Below are positions 44,384 to 55,051 of a stretch of DNA of 64,000 nt, piece by piece (within the stretch, counting starts at the first letter, position 1; every line of letters begins with the position of its first letter). The stretch is taken from the NCBI RefSeq assembly GCF_022761035.1, contig NZ_JAKWJP010000001.1:558001-622000 (forward strand), read 5' to 3'. The position numbers and the translations under genes were made by a program. The stretch comes from Microbacterium sp. SS28. Lineage in GTDB: Bacteria; Actinomycetota; Actinomycetes; Actinomycetales; Microbacteriaceae. Below the pieces are notes generated by a model. That model made no database searches. It was not told the origin of the DNA and worked only from the letters and a program-made list of their open reading frames with translations.

Positions 44384-45613
44384 TCAGGCCTCTGCCGCGG
44401 CGAGCGCCTGCCGGGCGATCTCGAGCTCTTCGTTCGTCGGGACGACGAGCACCGTGACGCGCGAGGAATCGGTCGAGATGACCCGGATGCCGCGCCCGCG
44501 CGCCTCGTTGCGCTCGGGATCGATCTCGACCCCCGCGAATCCGAGCGTCTCGAGGGCACCCGCGCGGACGAGCGGCGAATTCTCACCGACGCCCGCCGTG
44601 AACGAGATGACGTCCGCGCCGCCGAGCTCGGCGAGGTACGCACCCGCGTAGGAGCGGAGGCGATGCAGGTACACCTCGAAGGCGAGTGTGGCCGCGGCAT
44701 CCCCTCGCTGCACTCCGTCCTCGACATCGCGCATGTCGGAGACTCCGGCGAGGCCCAGGATGCCGCTGCGCTTGTTCAGCAGCGTGTCGAGGTCGTCGAT
44801 CGAGAAGTTCGCGCGGCGCGCCAGATGGAACAGGACCGCGGGGTCGATGTCGCCCGAGCGCGTGCCCATGACGAGTCCCTCGAGCGGCGTGAGCCCCATC
44901 GACGTGTCGACCGAGCGGCCTCCGTCGACCGCCGTGACCGACGCGCCGTTGCCGAGGTGGAACACGATCTGCTTGAGCTCTTCGAGCGGGCGGCCGAGGA
45001 ACGCCGCGGCGGCCTCCGAGACGAACTTGTGCGATGTGCCGTGGAAGCCGTAGCGGCGGATGCGATGCGCCTCGGCGAGCGTGCGGTCGATCGCATACGT
45101 GTAGGCCGCGGGCGGCAGGGTCTGGTGGAACGCCGTGTCGAACACCGCGACGTGCGGGAGATCGGGGAAGTCTGCCTTCGCGGCCCTGATGCCCTGCAGC
45201 GCGCCGGGATTGTGCAGCGGCGCGAGCACCGAGAGCTCGTCGATGTTGATCTCGACGAGCGGACTGATGAGGGTCGGCTCGAAGAACCGGGCGCCGCCGT
45301 GCACGACCCGGTGCCCGACGGCGGTCGGCGCGTGATCGTCGAGCGAGGGGCCGTGCTCGGCGAACGCGTCGAGCATGACGCGGAACCCCGCCGTGTGGTC
45401 GGGGATCGGCAGTTCGCGCGTGTACTTCGCGTCGCGCGCGGCGGGAGCGGGCTCCCCCTCGTCGGCCGAGAAGTAGACGGTGTGCCGCGACTCCCCCACC
45501 TCTTCGCCGATGCGCTCGACGAGCCCCGACGCGAGGACGACCTCGGCCTGCATGTCGATGAGCTGGTACTTGAAAGAGGACGAACCGCTGTTGACGACCA
45601 GCACGACGCTCAT
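44384..45613 (-). CDS. ackA: Acetate kinase
   Basis: Interconverts acetyl phosphate and acetate with ADP/ATP. The 409-residue protein has the ASKHA motifs VLVVNSGSSSFKYQLIDM, GHRVVHGGARFFEPT, VAVFDTAFHQTLPPAAYTYA, YGFHGTSHKFVSE, FHLGNGASVTAVDGGRSVDT and TAGVGENSPLVRAGALE. Its ATG overlaps the pta stop (ATGA), the usual pta-ackA operon. Confidence 0.96.
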   Translation of the reverse strand: MSVVLVVNSGSSSFKYQLIDMQAEVVLASGLVERIGEEVGESRHTVYFSADEGEPAPAARDAKYTRELPIPDHTAGFRVMLDAFAEHGPSLDDHAPTAVGHRVVHGGARFFEPTLISPLVEINIDELSVLAPLHNPGALQGIRAAKADFPDLPHVAVFDTAFHQTLPPAAYTYAIDRTLAEAHRIRRYGFHGTSHKFVSEAAAAFLGRPLEELKQIVFHLGNGASVTAVDGGRSVDTSMGLTPLEGLVMGTRSGDIDPAVLFHLARRANFSIDDLDTLLNKRSGILGLAGVSDMRDVEDGVQRGDAAATLAFEVYLHRLRSYAGAYLAELGGADVISFTAGVGENSPLVRAGALETLGFAGVEIDPERNEARGRGIRVISTDSSRVTVLVVPTNEELEIARQALAAAEA

Positions 45614-47757
45614 GCCGTGGCTCCCCCACCCTGGGCCTGGATCGCGGTGATCGCGATCGTGTTGATGATGTCGTCGACGAGCGCGCCGCGCGACAGGTCG
45701 TTGATGGGCTTGTTGAGCCCCTGCAGGACGGGCCCGATCGCGACGGCGCCCGCCGAGCGCTGCACCGCCTTGTAGGTGTTGTTGCCCGTGTTGAGATCCG
45801 GGAACACGAAGACCGTCGCGCGGCCCGCGACATCCGACTCCGGCATCTTCGCCTTCGCGACCGCCGCGTCCGCCGCGGCGTCGTACTGGATCGGCCCCTC
45901 GACGAGCAGCTCGGGGGCGCGCTCGCGTACGAGGGCCGTCGCCTCGCGCACCTTCTCGACCTCGGCGCCGGATCCGGACTCTCCCGTCGAGTACGACAGC
46001 ATCGCGATCCTGGGATCGATGCCGAACTGCGCGGCCGTCGCGGCCGACGAGACGGCGATGTCGGCGAGCTGAGTCGCGGAGGGGTCGGGGATCACCGCAC
46101 AGTCGCCGTAGACGAGCACGCGGTCGGCGAGCGCCATGAGGAACACCGACGAGACGACCGAGACGCCCGGCTTCGTCTTGATGATCTCGAACGCGGGCCG
46201 GATCGTGTGGGCTGTCGTGTGCACGGCGCCCGAGACCATCCCGTCCGCGAGGCCCAGATGCACCATGAGCGTCCCGAAGTACGAGACGTCGGTCACGGTG
46301 TCGGCGGCCTGCGCGTAGGTGACTCCCTTGTGGGCGCGCAGGCGCTCGTACTCGCGCGCGAACCTGTCGACGTGAACGGCGTCGAAGGGACTCAGGATCG
46401 TGGCCCCGGCGATGTCGAGGCCGAGCTCGAGGGCGCGGCTGCGCACCTCGATCTCCTCTCCGAGGATCGTGAGGTCGGCGATCCCGCGCGCGAGGACGCT
46501 CGCGGCGGCGCGCAGGATGCGGTCGTCGTCGCCCTCGGGCAGCACGATGTGCCGGCGATCCGCGCGGGCGCGCTCCATGAGGCCGTACTCGAACATGAGC
46601 GGCGTCAGGACGGTCGAGCGCGCGAGGCCCAGCGACCGGACGAGCGCCTCGGTGTCGACGTGGCTCTCGAACAGCGCGAGGGCCGTGTCGTAGCGGCGCT
46701 GCGAGTCGGCGGCGAGCCGTCCCCGCGCCGCCATGATCTTCACGATCGCGTCGTAGGTCGCCAGATCCGTCGTGACGATCGGGAGCGTCGCGCCGAGGCC
46801 GTCGATGAGGCGGTCGATGTCGTCGGGCAGCGGGAAGGGGCCGTTCAGGACGATCCCCGAGACGGAGGGGAAGGTGCCGGACCGCTGCGCGAGCAGCGTC
46901 GCGAGCAGCACCTCGACACGGTCGGCGGGGATGACGACGAGGGCGCCGTCGACGAGCCTCGGCAGCACGTTGACGAGCGACATCCCGGCGATGACGACCT
47001 CGAGCACTTCACGGGTGAACATCTGCGGCTCACCCTTGAGCACCTTCCCGTCGACGGAGCGCATGACATCGCGGACGGACGGCGCGACCAGGAGTCGGTC
47101 CTCCGGCAGGACCCACACGCCCACGGTGCCGACGGCCGTCGCGCGCTCGGGGGTCGCCGTCGCGTCGACGACCGTGCGCACCGCGGTGACCGTGTCAACG
47201 AGGCTCGCGGGGTCGGCGCGGTTGACGACGACGGCGAACAGGCCGGCGCGGCCGTGCGCGAGCTCGGCGAGCGAGAGGGCCGCGAGCTGTCCGATCTCCT
47301 CCGGCGTGCGGGGCGAGGACGTGCCGAGGTGCTCGCCCTCGCTGCCGCGTCCGTTGACGACGAGCAGGACCGGCGCGCCGAGGTTCGCGGCGATGCGCGC
47401 GTTGAAGCCGAGCTCGGTCGGGCTGCCGACATCGGTGTAGTCGCTGCCGACGATGACGACGGCGTCGCACTGGGATTCGACGGTCTTGTAGCGCTGGACG
47501 ATCGTCGCGAGCGCGGCATCCGGATCCTGACGCACGTCGTCGTACGTGACGCCGACGCACAGGTCGTAGTCGAGGTCGACGCCGTCGTGGTCGAGCAGCA
47601 TCTCGAGGACGTAGTCGCGCTCGCGCGTCGACCGCGCGATGGGGCGGAACACCCCGACCCGCGGCGTCGCGTGGCTCAGGGCGTCGAGCACCCCCAGCGC
47701 GATGGTGGACTTGCCCGAGTGACCTTCTGCCGAGGTGATGAAGATGCTCTGCGCCAC
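45610..47757 (-). CDS. pta: Phosphate acetyltransferase (long form)
   Basis: Converts acetyl-CoA and phosphate to acetyl phosphate and back; together with AckA it makes or uses acetate. With the GTG at 47757 the protein has 715 residues: an N-terminal dethiobiotin-synthetase-like P-loop domain (SIFITSAEGHSGKSTIALG), a DRTGG middle domain (about 225-330) and the catalytic PTA domain (from about 385; RRHIVLPEGDDDRILRAAA, SMLSYSTGESGSGAE, DAAVAKAKMPESDVAGRATV, VFPDLNTGNNTYKAVQRSAG). The upstream in-frame start at 47802 adds residues without similarity. Confidence 0.95.
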   Translation of the reverse strand: MAQSIFITSAEGHSGKSTIALGVLDALSHATPRVGVFRPIARSTRERDYVLEMLLDHDGVDLDYDLCVGVTYDDVRQDPDAALATIVQRYKTVESQCDAVVIVGSDYTDVGSPTELGFNARIAANLGAPVLLVVNGRGSEGEHLGTSSPRTPEEIGQLAALSLAELAHGRAGLFAVVVNRADPASLVDTVTAVRTVVDATATPERATAVGTVGVWVLPEDRLLVAPSVRDVMRSVDGKVLKGEPQMFTREVLEVVIAGMSLVNVLPRLVDGALVVIPADRVEVLLATLLAQRSGTFPSVSGIVLNGPFPLPDDIDRLIDGLGATLPIVTTDLATYDAIVKIMAARGRLAADSQRRYDTALALFESHVDTEALVRSLGLARSTVLTPLMFEYGLMERARADRRHIVLPEGDDDRILRAAASVLARGIADLTILGEEIEVRSRALELGLDIAGATILSPFDAVHVDRFAREYERLRAHKGVTYAQAADTVTDVSYFGTLMVHLGLADGMVSGAVHTTAHTIRPAFEIIKTKPGVSVVSSVFLMALADRVLVYGDCAVIPDPSATQLADIAVSSAATAAQFGIDPRIAMLSYSTGESGSGAEVEKVREATALVRERAPELLVEGPIQYDAAADAAVAKAKMPESDVAGRATVFVFPDLNTGNNTYKAVQRSAGAVAIGPVLQGLNKPINDLSRGALVDDIINTIAITAIQAQGGGATA

Positions 47758-47942
47758 GCGGCCCAGCCTATGGGCGGGCGGGTGCCGCGGCCAGGCGGTC
47801 ACCCGGAGAAATCACGACGTCGAGAGAAGCCCCGGGAAAAAGTAAGACTCTCCGCGCACCCGGCAGAGCCTGGTTACCCTTGCTACGTTTCCGTCCTGGG
47901 GGAGTTGGCCTGGATGCCGTCACGCGGAGAGCTGAGAACAGT

Positions 47943-49586
47943 CTAGCCGTTCGCCGACGAGGCGAGTGCCGCGGCCTCGTCAAGCGGGATCGCCCGCACT
48001 CCCCCGCCCGTCTCGGCGAGGATCAGAACGCTCGGCGCCGACAACCCCTCGATCGCCGAGAGCACGGCGGGGAGGTCGACGTCGCCGAGCCCGGCGCCGC
48101 CGGGGGCCCCGCTCTCGTGCCACACCGACACGGACGCGCCGGTCGCCGAGCGGATGCCGCGCACGAGCTCGCCCGATTCCGCGGCCGCGACGAGGACGAC
48201 CCGGCCCACCGTCGCGACGGCGGCTGCCGGCTTCGCGATCGCGCGATCGTGCCGCCAGACCGCGAAGTGGTAGGCGAAGACGACGGCCGTCGCGACGAGC
48301 AGGCCGAACGGGGCGCGGATGCGCTCGATGAGGCCTGCCGCGCCGCCCGCGCCGAGCGCGAACTCGAAGACGCGGAAGCCGATGATGAGGACCGCCGCGA
48401 TCGCGACGACGGCGCTCGCCCCGAAGATCGTGACGAGGTAGACGCGGCGAGCGCGGTCGGCCGCATCGTCCGCCGAGGCGGCGCGCGTCGGCTGCCACGC
48501 GAACCACCATGCGGGCGCACCGACGACCAGCGCGCTCAGGCCGCCGAGCAGGAGTGTGCGCGGGTCGTCGTCGACGAGGTTGGGCGACAGCGTCGCGAGG
48601 AGCCCGTTGATCACGACGCCGAACCCGCTCGCGGCGCCGATGAGGGCGACGGCCGAGACGAGCAGTCGCGCACCCCGCCGCACACCCTCCGAGCGGCGGG
48701 CGACGACCTGCGCGTGATAGGCCCACACGATGCCGCCGATGAGCGCGGCGGCGATCGCGACGTCGAGCGACGCCATGACCTCTGCGACGGGATCGTCATC
48801 GAAGAGCACGCGCAGGAGCGTGAAGAGGGCGAAGCCCGTCGCGTAGAGGGTCGTGGCCGCCGCGGCGCCCACGACGATGACGAGCACGACCGGCGCGAAC
48901 GAGCCCGGCGCATCGCGTCCGCCCTCGACGAACCAGTGCCACCACCATACGACGGCGCCTACGAGCGCCCACGCGAGTGCCTGCGCCGCCGCCGTCGACC
49001 ACGACTGCGACGAGACGAGCACCTCGCCGCCCAGCGAGAGGGCCGCCTCGATGAGCGCGGCGAGCGCCGTGATCACACCGATTGCGGCGACCGCCAGTCC
49101 GTACAGCGCGCCGAGCGACACCGGGACGTACGGCAGCCGCGCGGGCGCCGTGGCGGCGCTGCGCCGCATATGCCGGTGCCAGAGCCAGACGGCGCTCCAC
49201 ACGACGGCGGAGGCTGCGGCACCGGCATCCCATCGTCCCTCGATGCCTTCCGCGGCCGCCGTCGACAGCCCGACGCTCGCGGTGATGAGCGCCGTCGTCG
49301 ACATCGCAGCGAGGTAGAGCGCCCAGACGAGCGACCGTCGTTCGTCCGCTTCGGCGAACCGGCGCCGCTGCCACCACCACAGCAGGCCCGCGAGCGGGAG
49401 TCCGATGACGGTGAAGGCGAGCGAGCGCGCGAGCCCCGAATCGCCCGAGGTGAGCACCTGACCCGCGCCGACCGCGCGCTCGAGGAGTCCCGTGAGCCCG
49501 ATCGCCGCGACGACGACGAGCGCGAACAGGATGACATAGACGATGATGCGGCGCACGGCCGTCTGCGCCCGCCCCGGCCCGGCCAT
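47943..49586 (-). CDS. DUF5671-type polytopic membrane protein
   Basis: A 547-residue membrane protein with about twelve helices in three similar blocks. The blocks share a pattern W(A/W)LYLAAMSTTALITASVGL or VLVIVVGAAAATTLYATGFA or VYLVTIFGASAVVAIAAVLI, each preceded by a helix with WW(W/H)xR/F, which recalls DUF5671 repeats. The last 90 residues form a soluble alpha/beta domain (RVVLVAAAESGELVRGIRSA; APSVLILAETGGGVRAIPLD). Its ATG shares a base with the upstream stop (TGATG). The function is unknown; the divergent moxR-DUF58-transglutaminase genes hint at an envelope role. Confidence 0.82.
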   Translation of the reverse strand: MAGPGRAQTAVRRIIVYVILFALVVVAAIGLTGLLERAVGAGQVLTSGDSGLARSLAFTVIGLPLAGLLWWWQRRRFAEADERRSLVWALYLAAMSTTALITASVGLSTAAAEGIEGRWDAGAAASAVVWSAVWLWHRHMRRSAATAPARLPYVPVSLGALYGLAVAAIGVITALAALIEAALSLGGEVLVSSQSWSTAAAQALAWALVGAVVWWWHWFVEGGRDAPGSFAPVVLVIVVGAAAATTLYATGFALFTLLRVLFDDDPVAEVMASLDVAIAAALIGGIVWAYHAQVVARRSEGVRRGARLLVSAVALIGAASGFGVVINGLLATLSPNLVDDDPRTLLLGGLSALVVGAPAWWFAWQPTRAASADDAADRARRVYLVTIFGASAVVAIAAVLIIGFRVFEFALGAGGAAGLIERIRAPFGLLVATAVVFAYHFAVWRHDRAIAKPAAAVATVGRVVLVAAAESGELVRGIRSATGASVSVWHESGAPGGAGLGDVDLPAVLSAIEGLSAPSVLILAETGGGVRAIPLDEAAALASSANG

Positions 49587-50059
49587 CAGCGCGGCTCTGT
49601 CTGTGCGCACACGACGAACTCCCACGGCGTGGCAGAGATGAGCCAGTCGCCGCCCGTGCGCTCGAGTTCGAAGACGCCCTCGTTCTCGTACTCGCTCGTG
49701 CCGAGCGGCCCCGACCCGTAGACGGTCGCGATCAGCACCTCGACGCGAGCGGAGTCGTCGCGCACGGTGGTCTCGAGCAGCGTCACGCGCCGATCCTCGG
49801 TGCCGGCCGAGGTCTGCTCGCAGTCGTCCGCGATCTCGGGGACGAGATAGTCGATCGCCGTGTCGACGTCGCCGTCGACGACAGCCTGCGAATAGCGCTG
49901 CACGACCCCCTCGGGCGTGCCCTCGTCGTACTGCGCGGGGGCGCTGCGCGCGAAGACCGCGATCAGCGCGACGATGACGACCACCGCGACGACGGCGATC
50001 AGCACGATCATCGTGGTCCGCGACCCGCGCTTCGGCGAGTCTGATGCCGGTTCGCTCAT
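49586..50059 (-). CDS. Membrane-anchored NTF2-like (DUF4878-type) protein
   Basis: A 157-residue protein with one N-terminal membrane helix (TTMIVLIAVVAVVVIVALIA) and an extracytoplasmic domain starting YDEGTPEGVVQRYSQAVVDG, DVDTAIDYLVPEIADDCEQ, ending GGDWLISATPWEFVVCAQTE. This is the fold pattern of NTF2-like lipoprotein/Mce-associated domains. Two cysteines may form a disulphide. ATG 50059 is used; a GTG two codons upstream is equally possible. The gene is divergent from moxR. Confidence 0.75.
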   Translation of the reverse strand: MSEPASDSPKRGSRTTMIVLIAVVAVVVIVALIAVFARSAPAQYDEGTPEGVVQRYSQAVVDGDVDTAIDYLVPEIADDCEQTSAGTEDRRVTLLETTVRDDSARVEVLIATVYGSGPLGTSEYENEGVFELERTGGDWLISATPWEFVVCAQTEPR

Positions 50060-50242
50060 ACGCACATGATGCTGCCTGCATCGATCCGGGGCGAGGATCT
50101 GCGAGCGAGAATCGCCGGGCGGGCCCCGATCGGCGGACCCCCTGCCCAGCGATCTCTCAGGCCCACAGCACCGCCCACGCGATTAGGATCAGGACAAGGG
50201 CGATGGCGCCCCCAGAACGACGGTGGGACCGGGGAGGTCGCG

Positions 50243-51259
<1,017 letters not shown>

Positions 51260-51302
51260 GCCAGGAGACCGCCGTGCATCCCCCCAGCGCCGCGAGGTCG
51301 TC

Positions 51303-52550
51303 ATGAGACGCCTGTGGCCGTTCACGGTGCGCGGCTCGGGGGCCCTCGCACTCGGCATCGCGTGCTTCATCGTCGCGAACGAGCTCGGAGTCGTCGAGTT
51401 GATGTACTTCGGGATGCTGCTCCTCGGCGTCCTCGTCGCCGCATGGGTGTCGCTGCACCTCGTGCGCCGCACCGATCGCGTCACGCGGTCCCTCTCCCCC
51501 GATGTCGGCACGGTCGGCCGCACGTCGACGGTCGTCACGCGCGTCGGCGTGCGCTCGCCCTTCCCGACGGCTCCCGGAACGTGGCAGGACGCGCTGCCGC
51601 TCGGCGTGGGCGGGGTCGCGCGCGGCTCGTTCCCCGCGATCGGCTCGGGCTTCCGCGGAGCCGAGAAGTCGGTCGAGCTCGAGTACACCGTGACGGGCGT
51701 ACGGCGCGGCATCCATTCCCTCGGGCCCCTCACCGTGACGTCGATGGATCCCTTCGGACTCGCGCGCCGCCGCATGACCTTCGCCGATCACGCCAAGGTG
51801 ACGATCGCGCCGGCCTCGATCGAGCTCTCGCCCCTCATCAACCTGCTCGGCGACGCCGGCGGCACGCTGCACTCGCAGACCAACCACCTCGGGCAGGGCG
51901 CCGACAATCTCGTGGCACGGCCGTACGTCCCGGGCGACTCGATGCGCCGCATCCACTGGCGCGCGTCGGCGCACCGCGGCGACCTCATGGTGCGCCAGGA
52001 GGAGCAGGAGTCGACGCCCGATGCCGTCGTCGTGCTCGATCGCGGCGTGCTGCGGTACACGGCCGATGCGCTGGCCTCGACGGGCTCCGACCCGGGATTC
52101 GAGACCGCCGTCTCGATCGCGATCTCGGTCCTGACGCGCCTCGTGCAGGACGGCTACGCCGTCGACATCATCGACACCGACGGCACTCCGCTCGCGGAGC
52201 ACATCGACGGCGGCGACATGACGGCCGTCGAGGACGTCCGCACGCACTTCGCGACGCTCACGGCCCGCAAGGACGACCATCTGCAGCGACTGTCGAAGGT
52301 CTTCCTCGGCGTCATGACGGGTCCCGTCGTCCTCGTGACCGGCCGGTTCGACCGCGCGGACGCGGACGCGATCGCGCCCATCGTCCACCACAGCTCGCTG
52401 CCGATCCTGCTCGCCGTCTCGCCCACGCAGGACGCGCTGGGGCGTGCGCTCGATGCCGGGTGGCATGCGGCATCCGTCCCGCCGTTCTCCGAAATGGCGA
52501 GCGCATGGACCGCCGTCGTCGAGCGGGGGGTGAGCCGTGCGTTCCGCTGA
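51303..52550 (+). CDS. DUF58 domain protein
   Basis: A 415-residue protein with two N-terminal membrane helices (GALALGIACFIVANELGVV; MYFGMLLLGVLVAAWVSLHL) and a C-terminal DUF58/vWA-like domain. The family signature is RPYVPGDSMRRIHWRASAHR followed by GDLMVRQEEQEST. Such proteins are proposed partners of MoxR ATPases in maturing or assembling envelope proteins. It starts 43 bases after moxR and overlaps the transglutaminase gene by 14 bases. Confidence 0.92.
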   Translation: MRRLWPFTVRGSGALALGIACFIVANELGVVELMYFGMLLLGVLVAAWVSLHLVRRTDRVTRSLSPDVGTVGRTSTVVTRVGVRSPFPTAPGTWQDALPLGVGGVARGSFPAIGSGFRGAEKSVELEYTVTGVRRGIHSLGPLTVTSMDPFGLARRRMTFADHAKVTIAPASIELSPLINLLGDAGGTLHSQTNHLGQGADNLVARPYVPGDSMRRIHWRASAHRGDLMVRQEEQESTPDAVVVLDRGVLRYTADALASTGSDPGFETAVSIAISVLTRLVQDGYAVDIIDTDGTPLAEHIDGGDMTAVEDVRTHFATLTARKDDHLQRLSKVFLGVMTGPVVLVTGRFDRADADAIAPIVHHSSLPILLAVSPTQDALGRALDAGWHAASVPPFSEMASAWTAVVERGVSRAFR

Positions 52551-54855
52551 GCGGGTGCAGGCCGACGGCAGCGTCCACGTGGGCAGGCAGCGGCCCGCCG
52601 ACGAGCGCGAGCTGCGACGCCCCCCGGATCTCGGCATGACGATCGGCGTCTTCGTCGCGATCTTCGCGGCGCTGCTCCCCGTCACGGGCGTCGTACGGCC
52701 GTGGCCATGGCTGCTCGGGGCGACGGTGCTGACCGCGATCATCCTCGCCGTGGGCTTCGTCGCACGGCGCTACCGTCTGCCCGCCGTCGCCGTGAGCCTG
52801 CTCGAGCTCGCCGCGTGGGCGCTCGCGCTGACGTTCCTCTTCTTCCGCGACACGGCGCTGCTGTTCTTCGTGCCGACCCCGAGCACGCTCCGCGCCGTCC
52901 CCGAGGCGCTGGCCGCCGCGTCGCAGGAGATCGCGCTCGGCGCCGCGCCGCTCGACGCGGGGCCCGAGCTCGCCTTCCTCATCGTGGGTGCCACGGCGGC
53001 GCTCGCGATCATCGTCGACCACGTCGTGCTGACGGCACGGATGCCGCTGCTCGCCGCCGTCGGACTCATCGCGGTCTCGCTCATTCCCTCGATCGCGGTG
53101 CCGCGGGGCGTCGACGTGCCCGCCTTCGTGCTGCTGGCGGGCGCCGTGCTCTTCCTCCTCCGCGCCGAGACCCGCGCGCGCGAGCCGAAGCCACCGCGCG
53201 ATGCGTCGCGCGCGGGCGGTGCCACGGCAACGGCCCTCGGCATCGGCGCGATCGCCGTCGTGGTCGCGATCGTCGCCTCCCCGCTGCTCCCCCAGCCGGC
53301 CATCCAGGCCGGCAGCGGCGGGATCGGCGCAGGTCCCGGCATCGACGTGTCGCTGCAGCTCGGCGACGACCTTCGCCGGCCGCGGGAGACTGTTGCATTG
53401 ACCGTCCGGTCGTCGATGGCGGGAGCACCGTATCTGCGCGCCGCGACGCTCTCGGAGTTCGACGGAGCGATCTGGGAGCCCGACCGCGTGCGGTCCGTGC
53501 CGCTCGGAAGCGAACTCGGCCTCGACGAGCCCGAGGTGACCGCCGACATCCGCGTGACGGAGTACACGACGATCGTCTCCGTGCAGGACCTCGTCTCGCC
53601 GTGGCTGCCGGTGCCGTTCCCTGCCGTCGGCGTCACGGGGCTCGAGGGCGACTGGGAGGCCGTCCCCTACAACCGCACCGTCGTGTCGCGCACGACGTCC
53701 ACGGCGGGCCAGGAGTACGCGGTCGTCACGCACGTGCCGCGACCGTCGCTGGAGCAGATCCGGGCCGCATCGGCCGTCGGCGAGCAGCTGCGCGAGGAGA
53801 CGAAGGCGCTGCCGGGCGGCATGCCCGAGATCATCGAGCAGACGGCCCGCGAGGTGACCGCGACAGCGCAGAACGACTACGACGCCCTCGCGATGCTGCA
53901 GCGGTGGTTCCGCAGCAGCGGCTTCCGGTATTCCCTCGACGCGCCCGTCGAGGACCGCTTCGACGGCAGCGGGGCGCAGGCTGTCGCGCGATTCCTGGAG
54001 GCGAAGGAAGGGTACTGCGTGCACTTCGCCTCGGCTTTCGCGCTCATGGCGAGGACGCTCGAAATGCCCTCGCGCATCGTCGTCGGGTTCCTCCCGGGCA
54101 CCGCCACGACGGACGCCGTCGACCGGCAGACCGTGTACACGGTCATGAGCAGCCAGCTGCACGCGTGGCCCGAGGTCTACTTCGACGGCATCGGCTGGGT
54201 CCCGTTCGAGCCCACCGTCGGCCTCGGCGTGCCCACGACCTTCTCACCCGCCGCGACGCTCGCCGACAACCCGGGCGACGTCCGCGACCCGCTGGACGGG
54301 CCCACGCCGTCCGCGTCGGCGCTCCTCCCCGAGGCCGAGCGCTCGCTCGACGACCCCTCTGTCTCGCAGGCCGATTCCTCCAGCACGACCGTCAATCCGC
54401 TGCCGATGTTCGGTGCCCTCGTCGCAGCGCTCGTGGCCCTGTCGATTCCGGCGCTCATCCAGGGCGCTCGCACGCGCCGCATGCTCGCCGCGGCTGCCCG
54501 CGGCGACGCGGTCGCAGCGTGGACCGTCGTGCAGGACGCCGCGATCGACCTGGGCATCGCGGCCCCTGCGAGCGAGTCGCCCCGCGCCCTCGGAAGGCGC
54601 CTCATCGACGAGCACGGCGCGCCGCTGGCCGCGACGACGCGGCTCGTCGCCGCGATCGAGCGCACGAGCTACGCCGAGATCGCCTCCGATTCGGTGGACG
54701 GTTCGATGGCGGATGCCGCGGCCTCCGTCCGCGCCGCGCTCTTCGAGCACCTGCCCTCCATGCGCCGCCTCCGCGGCGTCATCCTGCCGAGATCGCTCGT
54801 CGTGCGGCCGGGGTCGGTCTACGCGAGCGCGGGCTCGAGAGGCGCGCGCACCTGA
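52537..54855 (+). CDS. TgpA-like membrane transglutaminase
   Basis: A 772-residue integral membrane protein: six or seven helices in the first 230 residues (DUF3488/TgpA N-terminal region, for example MTIGVFVAIFAALLPVTGVV and PLLAAVGLIAVSLIPSIAVP), a large extracellular domain, a transglutaminase-like core with the catalytic cysteine in GYCVHFASAFALMARTLEMP and the histidine in SQLHAWPEVYFDGIGW, a further helix (LPMFGALVAALVALSIPALI) and a cytosolic DUF4129-type tail (ESPRALGRRLIDEHG, AIERTSYAEI). The GTG start sits inside the DUF58 gene. The family acts on or crosslinks extracytoplasmic proteins; the substrate is unknown. Confidence 0.92.
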   Translation: MRSAERVQADGSVHVGRQRPADERELRRPPDLGMTIGVFVAIFAALLPVTGVVRPWPWLLGATVLTAIILAVGFVARRYRLPAVAVSLLELAAWALALTFLFFRDTALLFFVPTPSTLRAVPEALAAASQEIALGAAPLDAGPELAFLIVGATAALAIIVDHVVLTARMPLLAAVGLIAVSLIPSIAVPRGVDVPAFVLLAGAVLFLLRAETRAREPKPPRDASRAGGATATALGIGAIAVVVAIVASPLLPQPAIQAGSGGIGAGPGIDVSLQLGDDLRRPRETVALTVRSSMAGAPYLRAATLSEFDGAIWEPDRVRSVPLGSELGLDEPEVTADIRVTEYTTIVSVQDLVSPWLPVPFPAVGVTGLEGDWEAVPYNRTVVSRTTSTAGQEYAVVTHVPRPSLEQIRAASAVGEQLREETKALPGGMPEIIEQTAREVTATAQNDYDALAMLQRWFRSSGFRYSLDAPVEDRFDGSGAQAVARFLEAKEGYCVHFASAFALMARTLEMPSRIVVGFLPGTATTDAVDRQTVYTVMSSQLHAWPEVYFDGIGWVPFEPTVGLGVPTTFSPAATLADNPGDVRDPLDGPTPSASALLPEAERSLDDPSVSQADSSSTTVNPLPMFGALVAALVALSIPALIQGARTRRMLAAAARGDAVAAWTVVQDAAIDLGIAAPASESPRALGRRLIDEHGAPLAATTRLVAAIERTSYAEIASDSVDGSMADAAASVRAALFEHLPSMRRLRGVILPRSLVVRPGSVYASAGSRGART

Positions 54856-54914
54856 GCCGCGTTCGGCCCGCCGCCCGGCAGCAGGTAGGATGTCCTCTGG
54901 CCCTTGTGGCTTCC

Positions 54915-54999
54915 GGAGGATTCGCCTAGTGGCCTATGGCGCACGCTTGGAAAGCGTGTTGGGTGAAAGCCCTCGGGGGTTCGAATCCCCCATCCTCCG
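54915..54999 (+). tRNA. tRNA-Ser (anticodon GGA)
   Basis: An 85-base class II tRNA. Acceptor arms GGAGGAT (54915-54921) and ATCCTCC (54992-54998) with discriminator G, anticodon stem CACGC/GCGTG around TTGGAAA giving anticodon GGA, a long variable arm (TTGGGTGAAAGCCCTC) and T-arm GGGGGTTCGAATCCCCC. CCA is not encoded. Confidence 0.96.
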
Positions 55000-55003
55000 C
55001 ACT

Positions 55004-55042
55004 GTGAAATGGCGCCGTCCCGAAGGGGCGGCGCCATTTCAC
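55004..55042. terminator. Terminator between tRNA-Ser and arsC
   Basis: Arms GTGAAATGGCGCCG and CGGCGCCATTTCAC pair perfectly, and the inner TCCC/GGGG part extends the stem to a GAA loop. It begins 5 bases after the tRNA and ends 10 bases before the stop of the converging arsC, so it likely serves both transcripts. Confidence 0.8.
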
Positions 55043-55051
55043 ATCTTGCGT